Shown here one piece after another: positions 9,792 to 21,176 of a stretch of DNA of 64,000 nucleotides. Each line of letters opens with the position of its first letter. Positions within the stretch are counted from its first letter, which is position 1. A model generated the notes under the pieces. It worked only from the letters and a program-made list of their open reading frames with translations, searched no databases and was not told where the DNA came from. The stretch is taken from positions 1-64,000 of the forward strand of contig NXFV01001908.1 of assembly GCA_002803225.1 (NCBI GenBank). Direction: 5' to 3'. The position numbers and the translations under genes are program-made. The stretch comes from Gamarada debralockiae. Taxonomy: Eukaryota; Ascomycota; Leotiomycetes; Helotiales; Hyphodiscaceae.

Positions 9792-12169
9792 TCAATGTCC
9801 AGTCCCTAACAATATCCGCCTGTTCTTCTTCAGAATAGTATTGAGTCTCTTCTCCAAATTCTCTGTCTCCTTCCTCGCCATCTGCATCGCTGTCTCAGCC
9901 TCAGTAAGACTGAGCAATGAGACATTACTAAGAGGTTGTCCCCTATCCATGTCCTTTCCGATTGCAAAATGAGCCGTCATGTGCTCTAGGCCCGTAGCCA
10001 AAATGCCCTCATGATGCGTCCCATATGGGCCTTCGCCATTCTCGGCATGAGGAACAGCAGGGTCGCTGCCCCATGACGCCCAAGTCGATGCCTCGCTAGA
10101 GCGGAGCATTTCGGCATCAAGAGCATTGGCATTCAAAGCTTTCTCCAATTGCGAGTTTGTGGAAAGCGACGGTAGCACAAATTGGTTGATATAGCTAAGA
10201 GCTTCGTCACGTTGGATCTTACTCACTGGATCCATAGGCGTCGTACCGGTGCTAAGCAAGGGGAAGAAAGGCGGCGGGCCATTTGGCACAGCACGACCTC
10301 CAATCAATGTAAAGCCATTGTTCGCATGATGCTTCGCAGAGAAGAAAGCTGTCGGACCAGCTTCTTCGGCGATGCGAGCTTGAAGCTCTAGATATCGCTT
10401 CTCTTCCTCAGGCGTAAGATTTCGAACACAATCACCGTTGGGCGTGAGCATGATTCGACTTCCGCCTTCGACACTCTTATGGACGGGCTTTCCTGCGAGT
10501 AGCTCCGCTCGGTCTTCTGCGGTGATTGTCAACTTTGGATTAGCATTCTGCAAGTCGACAGGAGGATCTTGGCTGCGGAAGTTCACGGTGGGTAGCTTGA
10601 GGAAGTTGAGATGGTTGATATCTGCAAGGATTCCGGCAGATACAAGTTCTTGAAAGATTGCAGCTGGGGTTGGAATCGGCTTCTCAGTAGGCTCCTCTTC
10701 TTCTTCCTCGGTCACAGCAGAAACTGGCTCTGGTGTTGGGGGACGGGTAGCTTTGGCTTTGCCTTTACTCTTCACATCCGGCAACTTGCTTGTGGACTTT
10801 TGTGTCTCCTTTTCAACAGGCGTCGATAACTCTGAAGCCTGAGCTTGCTGCTCTGTAGTCTCGACAGGAACCTTTGGTTCTTCGCTGACAGTATCTGCTG
10901 GGCCTGGAGTGGCTGGCCTACTGACCGCTGGAGTAGATCCTCCTGTCGTGTTGTGCACCGTACTCTCCTTCTTCTGTTTCTTCTTTCTTCCCATAATCGG
11001 CCCAATCACCGGTTCTGGTTCAGGCTTAGAAGCAGTCGCCTCTATTTCTAGCTTCTCCTTCTCCTTCTGAGCTTCTCGACGTTGCTTCTTCTGCATACTC
11101 TTGGTCGTAGCACGAACAGGAGCAGAGCCAACCTTTGTTGGAGGTGGCGAGCTCGCTCGTGACATGGATGCAGAGGTGATCGAGGCACCGTCGGAGATGA
11201 TCTCACTGGTGGGAGTGCCTGGACGTTCCAATCTAGAGTTGGATGCGATGCTAGCTTGATGTGAAGGAGCGAAATTCGGTGGGAACGTAGAAGTTGTGGA
11301 TGATGGAGTTGCGCTGCCAGCTACGGGCACCTCTGTTTTAGGCGTAGGCACAAGTCTTAACGTCTTCGGTGCGTTTCGTGCAAGTGGCAATTGAACAGCG
11401 GCCGGAGTGCTGGTTGGCAGCGGCGGGAAGGCAGATGGTGCAATAGCAGACTTCGCTGGTGTATCTGGCATACCAACCGCCTTGGAAGCTGGTTTGGAGG
11501 GAACAGAAATGTTCAAGATGCCTGCTGTCTGGCGTTTCTCATTTGCTTTCGTGACACTTGGAGCTGCTGGCGTGCTGGAGGAAGCAGTGGGCTGTTTCTT
11601 ATTTGCTACCGCCAGTGGAGCAATTTTGGCTGGATTGACGGATTTGGTCACAGCAGGCGTTGCCGCATTCTTTGCCTTATTATTCTCCAGAGCTGGGAAA
11701 TCTTCCGGTTGAAGAGTGGCAGGTGCTGTTGACGACTGCGAGGCTATGGTCGTCGAGAGACCACTATTAGCTGCCAATGCCTTTACGTCTTCCTTTGCTT
11801 GTGCCTGTGTCTTAGAAGAACTCTCTGGTTCCTTGGGCTTTGCGATGCTCTGAGTCGGAGTTGCGGGAACGGATACGTTTGTGAGTGGAGTAGCAGCTCG
11901 AGGAATGTTGCGCGATGGGTTGAATGGTGCGGAGGTTGGAACAATCCGTGATGTTGTCTTTGTGGCCGCAATGGGTTCGTTTTGAATTGGTGCTGGGTGA
12001 GAATAAGGAAGCGGAAAGCCAAATCCAGGAGGAACTGATGGCGTTGACGACCGTGAGATACGATCAAATGCAGCGAAGCTACGATAGCTAATGTCGTCGG
12101 ATATATTATCTGCAACAAGAGCATCTACTTCCAAAGACGCCTCGTCCAGAGATGGTAAATCCTGGTCAT
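9792..12169 (-). CDS. Probable C-terminal half of NOT4 (last exon)
   Basis: Open frame of 791 aa with no ATG-led start that fits: it opens right after a splice acceptor (branch TGCTAAC, CTTTAG at 12170) and reads DDQDLPSLDEASLEVDALVA. It is low in complexity: Pro/Ala/Thr/Ser-rich, basic clusters (KKQRREAQKEKEKLE, MGRKKKQKKE), acidic EEEEEE stretch, and a better ordered end (TPEEEKRYLELQARIAEEAG; VSKIQRDEALSYINQFVLPS; a final coiled coil ending KKNRRILLG). From memory, filamentous-fungal Not4 proteins run to about 1500 aa and carry such a tail with an RKKKQKK cluster. A donor after MMY at 12737 has the matching phase, giving a 1587-aa protein through a 568-nt intron. Alternative: a separate gene whose first exon lies in 12170-12700. 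Confidence 0.6.
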
Positions 12170-12737
12170 CTAAAGAGAGGTTATGTTAGCATTTCTTCTC
12201 GCCGGTTTTGATGAACGGAGACACAATGGAATCGAAACAAATTTGAATTCAGGACATCCACAGGCTTGACGGAATTATCATGTCACAAGTCCATCATCGT
12301 CTTCGGACCAAGGCGAGGCTACTGGGGGCACAAAATATGTGAGAATACTATATTTGACCAGCCAGATTGGCATGGGGTCGGGGCTTTAACGTACATCAAG
12401 AGGTCGTGAAGAAGACGATGACGGATCTGCCGACGCGACCTGAGTGCCAAGCCTGCCAAAGCCTGATGTCCCCGAACAATGAAGGAGATGAAAGCAATTC
12501 TATGAGAGCCCCTCATTTTTCCAAACGCAAGTTGACGCCAGGCATCCGAAGCTTCCATCTTGGAGCTCTGCTATGCTCGCTAAAACAAATGTGTAAAGCA
12601 GATCGAGCAAAATACAACGCCCCTAAAAGGGTGTCTTTGCTAACGCCACCGTAAAAGAAACCCCTATAACTACAAATGCCCTGCCAGATAAAACGCCCGC
12701 CATCATTGCCATATCTACCACCTAGGAACCCCCGTAC
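12170..12737 (-). other. Candidate long intron of NOT4, or intergenic gap
   Basis: 568 nt between the two NOT4-like coding blocks. It ends with a strong branch/acceptor (TGCTAACATAACCTCTCTTT then AG) and could start at GTACGG after codons for MMY. If the upstream block instead ends at its own TAG (12715-12717), this stretch is a short intergenic region. The minus-strand ORF at 12319-12558 (begins MEASDAWRQLAFGKMRG) has no recognisable domain and does not join in phase. Confidence 0.4.
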
Positions 12738-15308
12738 CGTACATCATGCTCGGATTGTACCCACCTTGTGCCTGACCACCAAACAGTCCGTGTCCGACTC
12801 CGGCATTGCTCTGTTGCTGGTGCTGCATTCTCGCTTGCAAGATACTCGGGTCCGCAAGATCGACTAAGCCACCTCCCCCAGAGGAGGAAGTGTTAGCATG
12901 TCTGTGCTTCTTTCCCTTCTTCTTCTGCTTTTGACCGAAGTCATGGAATGCTCCAGTCTGAGGACCATAGAGCGATGCCAGGGGGCCTGAAGCAGGAGCT
13001 GGAGTGGAGGAGGCAGATGGGTACTGCTGGGAAAGAAAAGAAGGAAACATTAACTCACGCTTGCCTGCATCATGAATTTGACTACCACCAGCCGAACCAC
13101 GACCCCGAAGCATTTCTCGAAGCAAGTCGTTGTTCTCCTTTCCTACACCACCAAAAAGTGAACCACCACCCATCGCGCCGCCGAACGAGTGATTCTGACC
13201 AAATCCGATTGGAGGAGTGCCGGAGGACTTCAATCCAGGAGGTGGACCTGGCATAGAAGAGCCGTAGAATTGACTTCCTTGCTGTGCGTGGCTCGCAGAT
13301 GGCATCATCGAGGATTGTTGGGCCAGAAATTTGGGATTTGCAGAAGGCTTGACAGAAGATGATGCAGAAGAGCTATCATTTGCAAAGCTGTATCGGGAAG
13401 ACTGTCTGTTGTGACCTTGTTGCTGAAACAGTGCCGAACCTTGACCAAGCCCACCTCCCATTCCTGGAGGGAATTGATCAGCAAAGTTGGATTGAGGTTG
13501 ACTAGATTTGAGGAGCAGCAGTTGTTGTTGCTGCAATGGCGTTAAGGCTCGTCCATTGATGGAGGTCAAATTACCAAGATTCTGGGGAAAGTTCTGTCCA
13601 AGGCCTGCACCGAAGGGTCCGCTATTGGAGCCTCGTTGGATTGGAAGTTGGGTGCTAGGTCGTCGTTGAAATCCTTGGGGTAAGTTGCCTTCCCGGCCAT
13701 TATCTCTATCTTCCGGTTCGCCACCAAGTTGCAAGCTACCGCTTTCGGGCTCCTCTTCCTCCACCGGTTCCGTCACCGAACGTAAATCGGCCTGTGATTC
13801 GTGCTCTAGATGAAGTCGAGCTTCTTCTTGCTGCTCGCGCATAGCTCTTCTCTTCTCGCCGCCGTGATCATCGAAAAGAGGTGGGTATGTGGAAAAAGAG
13901 TCGTCCTGTTCGCTTGCCGTGCTTGCAGACGGGAATGTTAATAATGGTGTATTGATCGACTTGAGCAGTTCCATAAGTACGGGATCTCTTGCCGGACGCG
14001 GGATTTCAGGAACCACTTCCACAGGCTCAACAGTTTCGGAAGTTTGGCTGTCTTGAATTGGCTCCTCCGGTTCTTCGACTGCTTCTGCCGTGGCGGGCAT
14101 GGCTTGCGAGACTGCAGGGCTCGATGCGGCACCACTCGTTGCATGGCTACCTCTCCTACTACGCTGCTGTGTTCCTCCCCTCGCCCAACTTGCCGAAGAC
14201 GGGAGAGCAGAGCCATCACCACTATCCGATCCATCCTTACTTGCCTCTCGAGCCATGGGTTGCGTCGCGGCGGTAATGGGTGGTGCCTGTTGGATGGGTG
14301 CTTGTATTTGTGCGGGTTGTCGAGAAGATGAAGCGGCTGATGATACCATGGAGGCAAGGGGACGTTGCGTGTTTACACTGTTGATAGATGACAAGTCTTG
14401 CCGCGAATAGCTGTCTTCATTCTCGCCGGGTTCGTGAAGGAACATGCACTGCTTATTCGTACACGTCTCGCCACGAAGGTAAGCTGAGCAGTACTTCGTG
14501 GTTCCCAGTTGCGCTCGGAGTACTCGATCGCCGTTTGTGGATCCGTTGACCGCAGCTATGCAACGTGCAGCATCTTCCTTTTTGGCAAACGTAACGTAGA
14601 CGCCAAGTGACTGCTGGCCGTTCACGGAGACCTCACCATTCCTTCCTTTGCTGACGACAATCTTGATGATTTTTCCATATTGTCCGAAGTACTTCTCGCC
14701 CCGTAAAGTGTTGAGTATCTCGTCTTCCCTGATGCCGGGGCTCAGTCCCACAACATACACCAGATTCTTTTGGATGACGCGAAGGCCAGACAAGTGCTTC
14801 CGATTGAGACTCTCGACTTCGCGCTTTTGAGCTTCCTTCTGTCGTTGTTCGGCTTTCTTCTTGGCGTTCTTTTGTACGTTGGCCTTAAATTGCGCTAGCC
14901 TACAGATCATGTTAGCACGTCGCTGTATACGAACTTGGGACGGAGTCCATACTCTTCAGGTGTAACCACTTTGTATTCGATTGTCTTGTCATCGTAAGGT
15001 CTTCGACAAGCCGGACATAGACCATTTAAGTTGTTCCGGATGTTGTTGAAGCAGAACTGGCAGATCTAAGTGAAAATTCAGATATCAGCAGATGTTCATA
15101 TCCGCAAAAAAAATAGTTTGTATTACCTGGTATCCACATGGACATGGTCGAAAGTTCCGGTCTGTAAGGTCGAGCTCTTCTACGCAAAGGGGACTAAGAA
15201 ATAAGATTAGTAAAATACTCAGGGGCAAGCACTGATGGCGCAGCGCCTGCAGCGAAATACGCACCAGGTCTCTTCATCTTCATCGATGAAGCTATCTTGA
15301 GGTGCCAT
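12715..15308 (-). CDS. NOT4: CCR4-NOT subunit NOT4, E3 ubiquitin ligase (RING-RRM-zinc finger)
   Basis: Exons complement(12715 or 12738..14899, 14953..15065, 15127..15193, 15265..15308). NOT4 is the ubiquitin ligase of the CCR4-NOT deadenylase complex and marks stalled ribosomes. Start MAPQDSFIDEDEET runs straight into the C4C4 RING: CPLCVEEL, CPCGYQICQFC, and CPACRRPYD (residues 16-65). After EELAQFKANVQ and a Lys-rich linker comes the RRM (NLVYVVGLSP, then a GVYVTF RNP1-like strand) and a C3H finger (YCSAYLRGETCTNKQCMFLH). All three introns are 49-71 nt and each splice restores conserved sequence across the RING. The rest is Gln/Ser/Gly-rich, ending QGGYNPSMMYGTGVPRW if the TAG at 12715 is used; see the neighbouring block for the likely longer form. 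It is divergently placed from the complex I gene, 421 bp away. Confidence 0.9.
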
Positions 15309-15729
15309 CTTGAGACTGCAGCAGAACACCGAGGGTGACTGTGTGACGTTGAAATGTCTGCCGTTCGATGGCAAAATGGGCGCGCTAGAAAGTCCGTGTA
15401 GGCGCGTCGATGAGAAGAGGATGAATAGAGGGTCGTGGTACAAGGTTAGTTCCTCAAGTTGTGTATGCGAGAGAATAAATAGTATAGATTCCGCGAAAGT
15501 GTCGTGGGGGGAAAGAGCGGGTTGAAGTTGAAGTAGACAAATGTGGTAGATGAGGATTGGAAGACTGAGCTCGAAATCGAGCGAATCTCTTGACGCTAAA
15601 CCTGTCCACTAGTCTCAATTGAGGGAAGCGCCAAAATCGACATCAAGAACCGAGAGCTTCATTTGAATGAATGATTGAGAACGGAGGATCGTTCATTGCA
15701 ATTGAGACATCAACGGTGAATCCTCGATC
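15309..15729. promoter_or_regulatory. Divergent promoter between NOT4 and the complex I 30-kDa gene
   Basis: 421-bp gap between two ATGs on opposite strands. I see no clear TATA box; the stretch holds no credible ORF. Shared regulation is only inferred from the arrangement. Confidence 0.4.
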
Positions 15730-16711
15730 ATGGCGATGAGAATTCCGAATAGTCGGGCGCTGGCCTCAGCTCTGCGATCAACCAGAACCGCACTCGTCCG
15801 CCGAAATGAAGCTACCCTTCGAACCTTCACGACTACACAGCATCCCCAAGTCGTTGTCTCGTCGGAAACACCAAACCTGCGACACGCTCAGAGAGATCCT
15901 GATCCTCCGGGAGGGCTTCGTGCTCCTATTGTGAATCCTGCCGACAAGTATGCTGAGAAGGCGGACGATATGCACCGGTACGGCTCGTGGCTCATGGGCT
16001 GTCTCCCAAAATATATCCAGCAATTCTCAGTATGGAAGGACGAGCTGGTCATCTACATTTCCCCAGCTGGAGTTATCCCCGTATTCTCCTTCCTCAAGTG
16101 TATGAGTTCCTATCCACATATCTGGCACTCATAATACTGACGCCCACAGACAATACTGCCGCCGAGTTCACACAAGTCAGTGACATCACTGCAGTTGACT
16201 TCCCTACACGAGACCAGCGATTCGAGGTCGTCTACAATCTACTGAGTGTGCGCCATAACTCTCGAATTCGCGTCAAGACATACGCGGACGAGGCATCCCC
16301 CATTCCGAGTATCACGAGTCTTTACGATGGGGCAAACTGGTACGAGCGAGAGGTGTATGACCTTTTTGGAGTATTCTTCATTGGACACCCAGATCTGCGA
16401 AGAATCATGACAGACTACGGGTTTGATGGGCACCCATTGCGAAAGGATTTCCCTTTGACAGGATATACGGAAATCCGGTACGACGAGGAAAAGAAGCGTA
16501 TTGTGGTGGAGCCTTTAGAGTTGACACAGGCGTTCCGAAACTTCGAGGGAGGATCAGCGGCATGGGAGGTACGTATCATTCGTCTTTCAGCTCGGGGAGA
16601 AGACGCACTAATGCCATGTAGCAAGTTGGAGCGGGTGTAGATCGAAAGCCGGATACATTCAAGTTACCAACACCAAAACCAGAGGAAAAGAAAGAGGAAC
16701 CAAAGAAGTAG
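15730..16711 (+). CDS. NADH:ubiquinone oxidoreductase 30-kDa subunit (NDUFS3 type)
   Basis: CDS join(15730..16099,16150..16568,16622..16711), about 292 aa. Core subunit of the peripheral arm of complex I at the inner mitochondrial membrane. The N-terminus ([20 protein letters not shown], then VRR, TLRTF) is Arg/Ser/Ala-rich without acids, as in a matrix-targeting peptide. The 30-kDa family signature is at about residues 200-225: [20 protein letters not shown] followed by [20 protein letters not shown], then TGYTEIRYD. Both introns are about 50 nt (GTATGA..CCACAG and GTACGT..ATGTAG); joining gives [12 protein letters not shown] and AWE-QVGAGVD. It ends in a Lys/Glu tail ([10 protein letters not shown]), common in fungal homologues. 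Length is usual for the family. Confidence 0.95.
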
Positions 16712-17789
16712 ATTCGACCTGTTGGCTGTACATAAATCACTGCTATTGTATGATCGCGTTCATTGATGGCCTTTTGAAGGTAGACCAATGCGTCACTCTC
16801 AACTCAGTGTACGGCATGTAACTTTGGTAAGTAATTGGTTTGGTGAAGTCTGTATTCTATTTGCTCGTTGCAAGCATGTCCATGAATCTCTTCTACACAC
16901 ACTTCCCATCGCGAATACGGATACTCAGATTGCCAGCTCCAAATTGATGTCTTCATTTGCACTGCCTGCCGTTCGTTTTCAGGTGGATGGACTAGCCACT
17001 TTGGTTTTCACTTCTATGAAATCGAGAGTGAATGTTCTATACATCCTTTTGGCCTCTTGCTTCTTTTTTCGCGCTTTTCAATTTCAATTTTTTCACGTTG
17101 AGAACGCAGTAGTCTATCGCTCTTACCTAGTTTAACACTGTTGCGGGAAGAGAAAGTAAATGCTCACACCCCACAACTCTATGCATAAATCACGCTGATC
17201 CCCGACAACTTGGATGCCCTATCAGGTCAATCTAGTCTCTATTGATTCAACAGAAAAGATATGGTATTCCGCTCTCGGAGATTCTTTGCCAATCTATTGC
17301 AAGATAATTTGGGTAAAATCCGTACTCCTGAATTTCAAAGCCTATCATAGAGTCGAAATTGGCACTTTCTCGGACTCGGTGTGTTAGAAAAGGAGATCCT
17401 GCGGCAAGTTCAAAGCACTACAGAATGGCTCTCAAGTTGTTGTGATGCCGATAGCGGTGTGCTGCCCATTGGAGGATCTAGATAGCAGAATAGCTTCAAG
17501 AACGGAACTCTCTAACACAATGACAGAGACACTACCACCAGTTCTCTTTGCAACGGCAGACCAAGCCGCAAGGTATCCTCGAGCTGGTATAAAAGAAGAG
17601 CGTTCCCCCTCCCTCGGGGGGTTTCCATTTTCCTCTATCCACCATACAATTATTTTCTGTCCGCGCTTTCGTACACCACCGCAGCCATTTACCAAGCAAC
17701 GGCCCACAGCCAACAATTATCTCTTATCAGTAACATCTTCATTCTACAGAATCAAAATATCTCATTCCATCGGCTCCGTCAAGTCCAAC
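16712..17789. other. Intergenic, with TATA box and leader of the small ORF
   Basis: No gene supported between 16712 and 17580; the plus-strand frame at 16788-17135 shows no domain and starts with ATG by chance. A TATA box (tataaaag, 17588-17595) lies about 200 nt before ATG 17790, followed by a C/T-rich leader (17605-17740), a convincing core promoter for the next ORF. Confidence 0.45.
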
Positions 17790-18032
17790 ATGTCTCGCAA
17801 GTCAACCGCAGACTATTCTATCCGTCGCCAAGGCATCGTGGCTAAGTATTACCACTATCGCGACACGATGACGCCCCCGAATTCGAAGAACTCGTCAACT
17901 ACGAATGGTAATAACGTCTTCCCTCCCAATCCAGCTCCAGGAGAAGCGACACGTTCTCCCAGAGGAGTCGCAAATTCATTTGCTGATACTTCTAAGAAAG
18001 CTGCTTCACGGGAGAAGTACAGAGCGATATGA
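17790..18032 (+). CDS. Small basic hypothetical protein, 80 aa
   Basis: MSRKSTADYSIRRQGIVAKY opens a protein with a Tyr/His/Arg-rich first third (YYHYRDTM), a Ser/Asn/Pro-rich middle and a Lys/Arg-rich end (SKKAASREKYRAI). No signal peptide or membrane span. The frame is open further upstream, but ATG 17790 has a good context (CCAACATGTC) and sits about 200 nt after a clear TATA box. No family recognised. A long perfect inverted repeat follows about 100 nt after the stop. Could be a stress-type small protein, but nothing in the sequence shows it. Confidence 0.5.
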   Translation: MSRKSTADYSIRRQGIVAKYYHYRDTMTPPNSKNSSTTNGNNVFPPNPAPGEATRSPRGVANSFADTSKKAASREKYRAI

Positions 18033-18134
18033 ATCCAGCCTCGTCCATCTCGTCTAGTTCTAAGGGCAGGTTCGAAAACAAGTGACGAAGTTTGAAAGCC
18101 GCATCAAGGCTTGAACACGTGATTATCCCTGAAA

Positions 18135-18177
18135 TGCGCTAAAAATCCCAATTTTGAAATTTGGGATTTTTAGCGCA
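18135..18177. repeat. Perfect 17-bp inverted repeat with 9-nt loop
   Basis: TGCGCTAAAAATCCCAA (18135-18151) is followed after 9 nt by its exact reverse complement TTGGGATTTTTAGCGCA (18161-18177). It lies 100 nt 3' of the small ORF. As RNA it would fold to a strong hairpin; as DNA it may be the core of a miniature inverted-repeat element. No flanking target duplication is obvious. Confidence 0.75.
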
Positions 18178-18631
18178 ACCGCGGCCTCGCTTATAGGAGA
18201 CTGTGGCTAGGGAATGCCAAACTGGATATACGGCGTTGTGGTTCAAAGTGCGTATTCGACTCTCCACCAGGCTTATGACCCAGATCTTTGACCCATTCCT
18301 CACTCAATCTTGGGGCGCTTTCGTCATCATTCTGATTGGAACTGGAGGTGGCTAGAAGTATTCACGTGACCAACCCCTTTTTCAGAAATGGAATTCACGA
18401 GATCTTGAACATTCAGGACTCCTTCCTACTTTGTCGCCTTAACAAGCAGTATTACTCTTACAAATTCGGAACTACCAACGCTATTACCTTTTACCTTTTT
18501 CGGGTCATCGTCTCAAGACAAAGATTCAACCCAGACCAGCAAAACGCCTGTATCCCTCTCTCAACCCGCTATCGCAGTCACTGCGTACTAGCACCAATCC
18601 TATAATACCATTTCACCTTTAATCCAAATTT

Positions 18632-19762
18632 CTAGTTTTGAAAAGTGTCTGAAAAGGCCGTTGCGGCCACACCAGGATACTGGTAAATTGGATCTTGCAT
18701 ATAAGCAGGCTGGAGCTTGTTACTCGTACATCCAGTCACGACAAATACTGTGATGGCAGCATTCTTCCCACTGGAGTCGAGGTAAGGCTACACAACTATT
18801 AATATAAGTGTGGTATTTTCAATACTTGAGGTCACGGTACCGTTGTGTTGCAATAGTTTCCAGTTGTGGCTGCCTCCGAGTTTATGCAGCCTTCGTTGTC
18901 ACTTGCACGCCCAAAAACTTCAGCTCCTGGGTAGCCAGCTGCGGTTGGCGCGGTAGTCATAGTCCCACAAGACTGCCAAAATATAGGAACACTAGTAAGA
19001 GGGAATCAGTATATTTGGGGAAAAGATATTACGAGACAGTTTGTAGGAGAAGCACTCACTTTGTCCAGTAACCACAGTCAGAGGCATTGTTGTTCGTTGG
19101 TCGAGATATTGTAAGCCCTGTTGTTGTGGTTTTCGAATCGCTCCAGGCATAAGATGCCCCCTTGTAAGTTATCATCATCAGTTTTTGAGTCTCCTCTCAA
19201 AAATACGGGGCAGCTTACCAGATCGAAGGCGAACTTAAGTAGAGCAGATGATGCGTCTCCACCTCGTGGACTTAACGAAGACCCGTCGACAGATCTCTTG
19301 CCAAACTTGGCGGCGGTATTGAAACCGAAAGTTTGCTGGATGGTTGCTGACTGGGAAGCTTGAATAGAGCAGGATTCGTCTGCTGAGCAATGTGCTACTG
19401 GTGCAAATGGAACCTCTCTGCCATAGAAAAAGAAGTTTCTCATTTCGCAATATCCAGCACAAGATCCGTCTGATATCTTCATACTGCTTGTGCAGGTGCC
19501 GTCTGCATCTAAGGAATTTATAACGGGACAGCCGTTTGGTGCACCGTTGACGTAGCTCTAGATTGACAGCCAGTGAGTGAGTCGAGAGGAAGGACTTGAT
19601 AAGAGGGCAACATACAACACCTGGTGCGGAACCACCGATAGGGTTGATCTGAGTACATTGACCAGATCTGGGGAGCAATGCAGGTGAGTTTTTGGCGGCA
19701 ACTCGGGGATCAATGGCAGAAACCACGGTTGCTAAGACAATGACGAGGAAATAGGAAGCCAT
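18632..19762 (-). CDS. Secreted cysteine-containing protein of unknown function, five exons
   Basis: CDS complement(join(18632..18787,18841..18991,19060..19160,19219..19557,19616..19762)), 297 aa. MASYFLVIVLATVVSA is a signal peptide; the protein has no other membrane span. Cysteines recur through the mature part (GQCTQI, NGCPVI, DGTCTSS, GSCAGYCEM, HCSADESCSI, DCGYW, SCGTM, EGCIN, NYCNTT, TGCTS). The centre (QTFGFNTAAKFG ... LKFAFDLGASYAWSDSKTTT, then TGLTISRP and CGYWTNVPIFWQSCG) alternates polar and hydrophobic residues like a beta-rich fold seen in secreted fungal proteins of unknown role. Four introns of 53-68 nt each have standard borders and restore the frame. TATA box (TATATAA, complement of 19881-19887) lies 119 nt upstream. 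Effector or cell-surface role is possible but not shown. Confidence 0.75.
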
Positions 19763-21176
19763 CCTTGGTTGGGAGATGGATTTGTGGGGCCAAGAAGTAA
19801 GGACAAAGTGGACGTCTTTTAATTTCTTAATGGTAGAGTTGCTTTTCATATAAAAACTTGATATGGAAGATCCCACAGCTTTATATAGTGTCTATGGACC
19901 ATAGTTGGATAATGTCTTTAACTTGCCTCCAAGGTAAAGCCCGCAACCGTCGTGCCTCTAACATGCTGAAGGGCCTCAAGATAGTCTGATTTGTTTGAAT
20001 GAGTCAAGATGATATCATTTCATATCGTGAAAGCCGTGTAAAGAATAGATTTAAGAGCAGTTTGCTTAGAACATATCTAACATCGGCCGTAGCCGGAAAC
20101 CCTTAAGTGGTCCCGACGTTTTCCACGGCCTCCAACATACGGGAAAAGAGGTCTGAAGACGGGTCTAAATATTCCAGCCAGCTATATAATATTACTTCAT
20201 ATCTTGGAGGCTTTATCAAAGAAATTTCCTGCGTGTGTTGCGGCCACGGTCGACGATGAGGCCTTGTCGCTCTTCAGCCTCCCGTTCCCATGCTTGTGAA
20301 ATGAGATATACGTCCCGAAACAGAGCGTAGACCCATAAGCCCAAGACCCGACTATCGCCAAGAGCTTTCAAACTTCAAAGTCAATGTTAGGGACTGGAAC
20401 CATATTTTGTGGAAATACCATGGAATCATACCAGTGGAACTATCCATCCTTGATTTAAAATGGTAATGGTTCCATGGTATTACCATGGTATGTATGCCTG
20501 ATGGATGCACTATATGAGTATATGGTCAGGCATCAACCTCAGACAGGGCACGTGAGCGTCTCCGCCTGGCCACGCCTTATATCTAGCGATCTGATTGGCT
20601 ATAAACCACGTGACTAGGTCCCATGGTACTCTAATGGTTCCATCCAGACTGTATGAAAATGGTATGGTTCCTTCCATTGCCGCCGGATGGCGTGCCATGG
20701 ACATCAAATGTCTAACACTGTTCAAAGTTCTGGTTAGAAAATCCGAGCCTGGCTCGCCCGCGCAGCCCACCGTGGTCACTATGATGGTGAGCTTTGGAAT
20801 GGGACGGCAAAATCCGATTTTGGAAGCAGAATTTTGAGTGCGGTTATGAAGCAGACCGTGGATTGCCCAGTCATGGGTATTTATCTCTGAGAATCGTTCC
20901 GATCGATTGAAAATTACATGTTGTGCAAGAACCAGAGTGGCCGATAGCCGAAAGGAGGATTGCGCTTTGAAACTAGCGGTAATTGAAACCCTTACTATTT
21001 GAGAGGCGGTAGCTGTGTTGGTAAATAAATTTACTTTGTCGGGCCTTGATTGATCCGTTGGACTGTCTTTCTTTCTTGTTTTCAAAATAACGCGCCCTCT
21101 CATTTTCCCCTCTTGGTGTCTTCGTTGTCTCCAGTGAAGCAGTTCATCACCCACTTCTCGATTCATTTTTTTGAAT
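19763..21176. other. Shared upstream region of two secreted-protein genes, with a palindromic motif cluster
   Basis: 1.4 kb between divergent genes. 20395-20700 holds many related words: GGAACCAT (20397), ATACCATGG (20416), TAATGGTTCCATGGTATTAC (20464-20483), ACCATGGT (20482), CCCATGGTACTCTAATGGTT (20621-20640) and ATGGTATGGTTCC (20660). A 235-codon minus-strand frame (20510-21217) covers this stretch but has no domain, uses ordinary promoter DNA, and overlaps the start of the next gene, so it is not annotated. Confidence 0.45.

Noticed and set aside
11391..11732. 113-codon plus-strand frame opposite NOT4
   Set aside because: Mirror of the low-complexity coding strand; Trp/Arg/Gly-rich nonsense composition.
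12319..12558. 79-codon minus-strand frame as first exon of a separate downstream gene
   Set aside because: Its donors do not join the 12169 acceptor in phase and it has no recognisable domain; kept only as a remote alternative.
13031..13062. Intron-like 32-nt stretch in NOT4 (GTGAGT...TTTCCCAG on the minus strand)
   Set aside because: Too short for a spliceosomal intron, and its removal shifts the frame into early stops.
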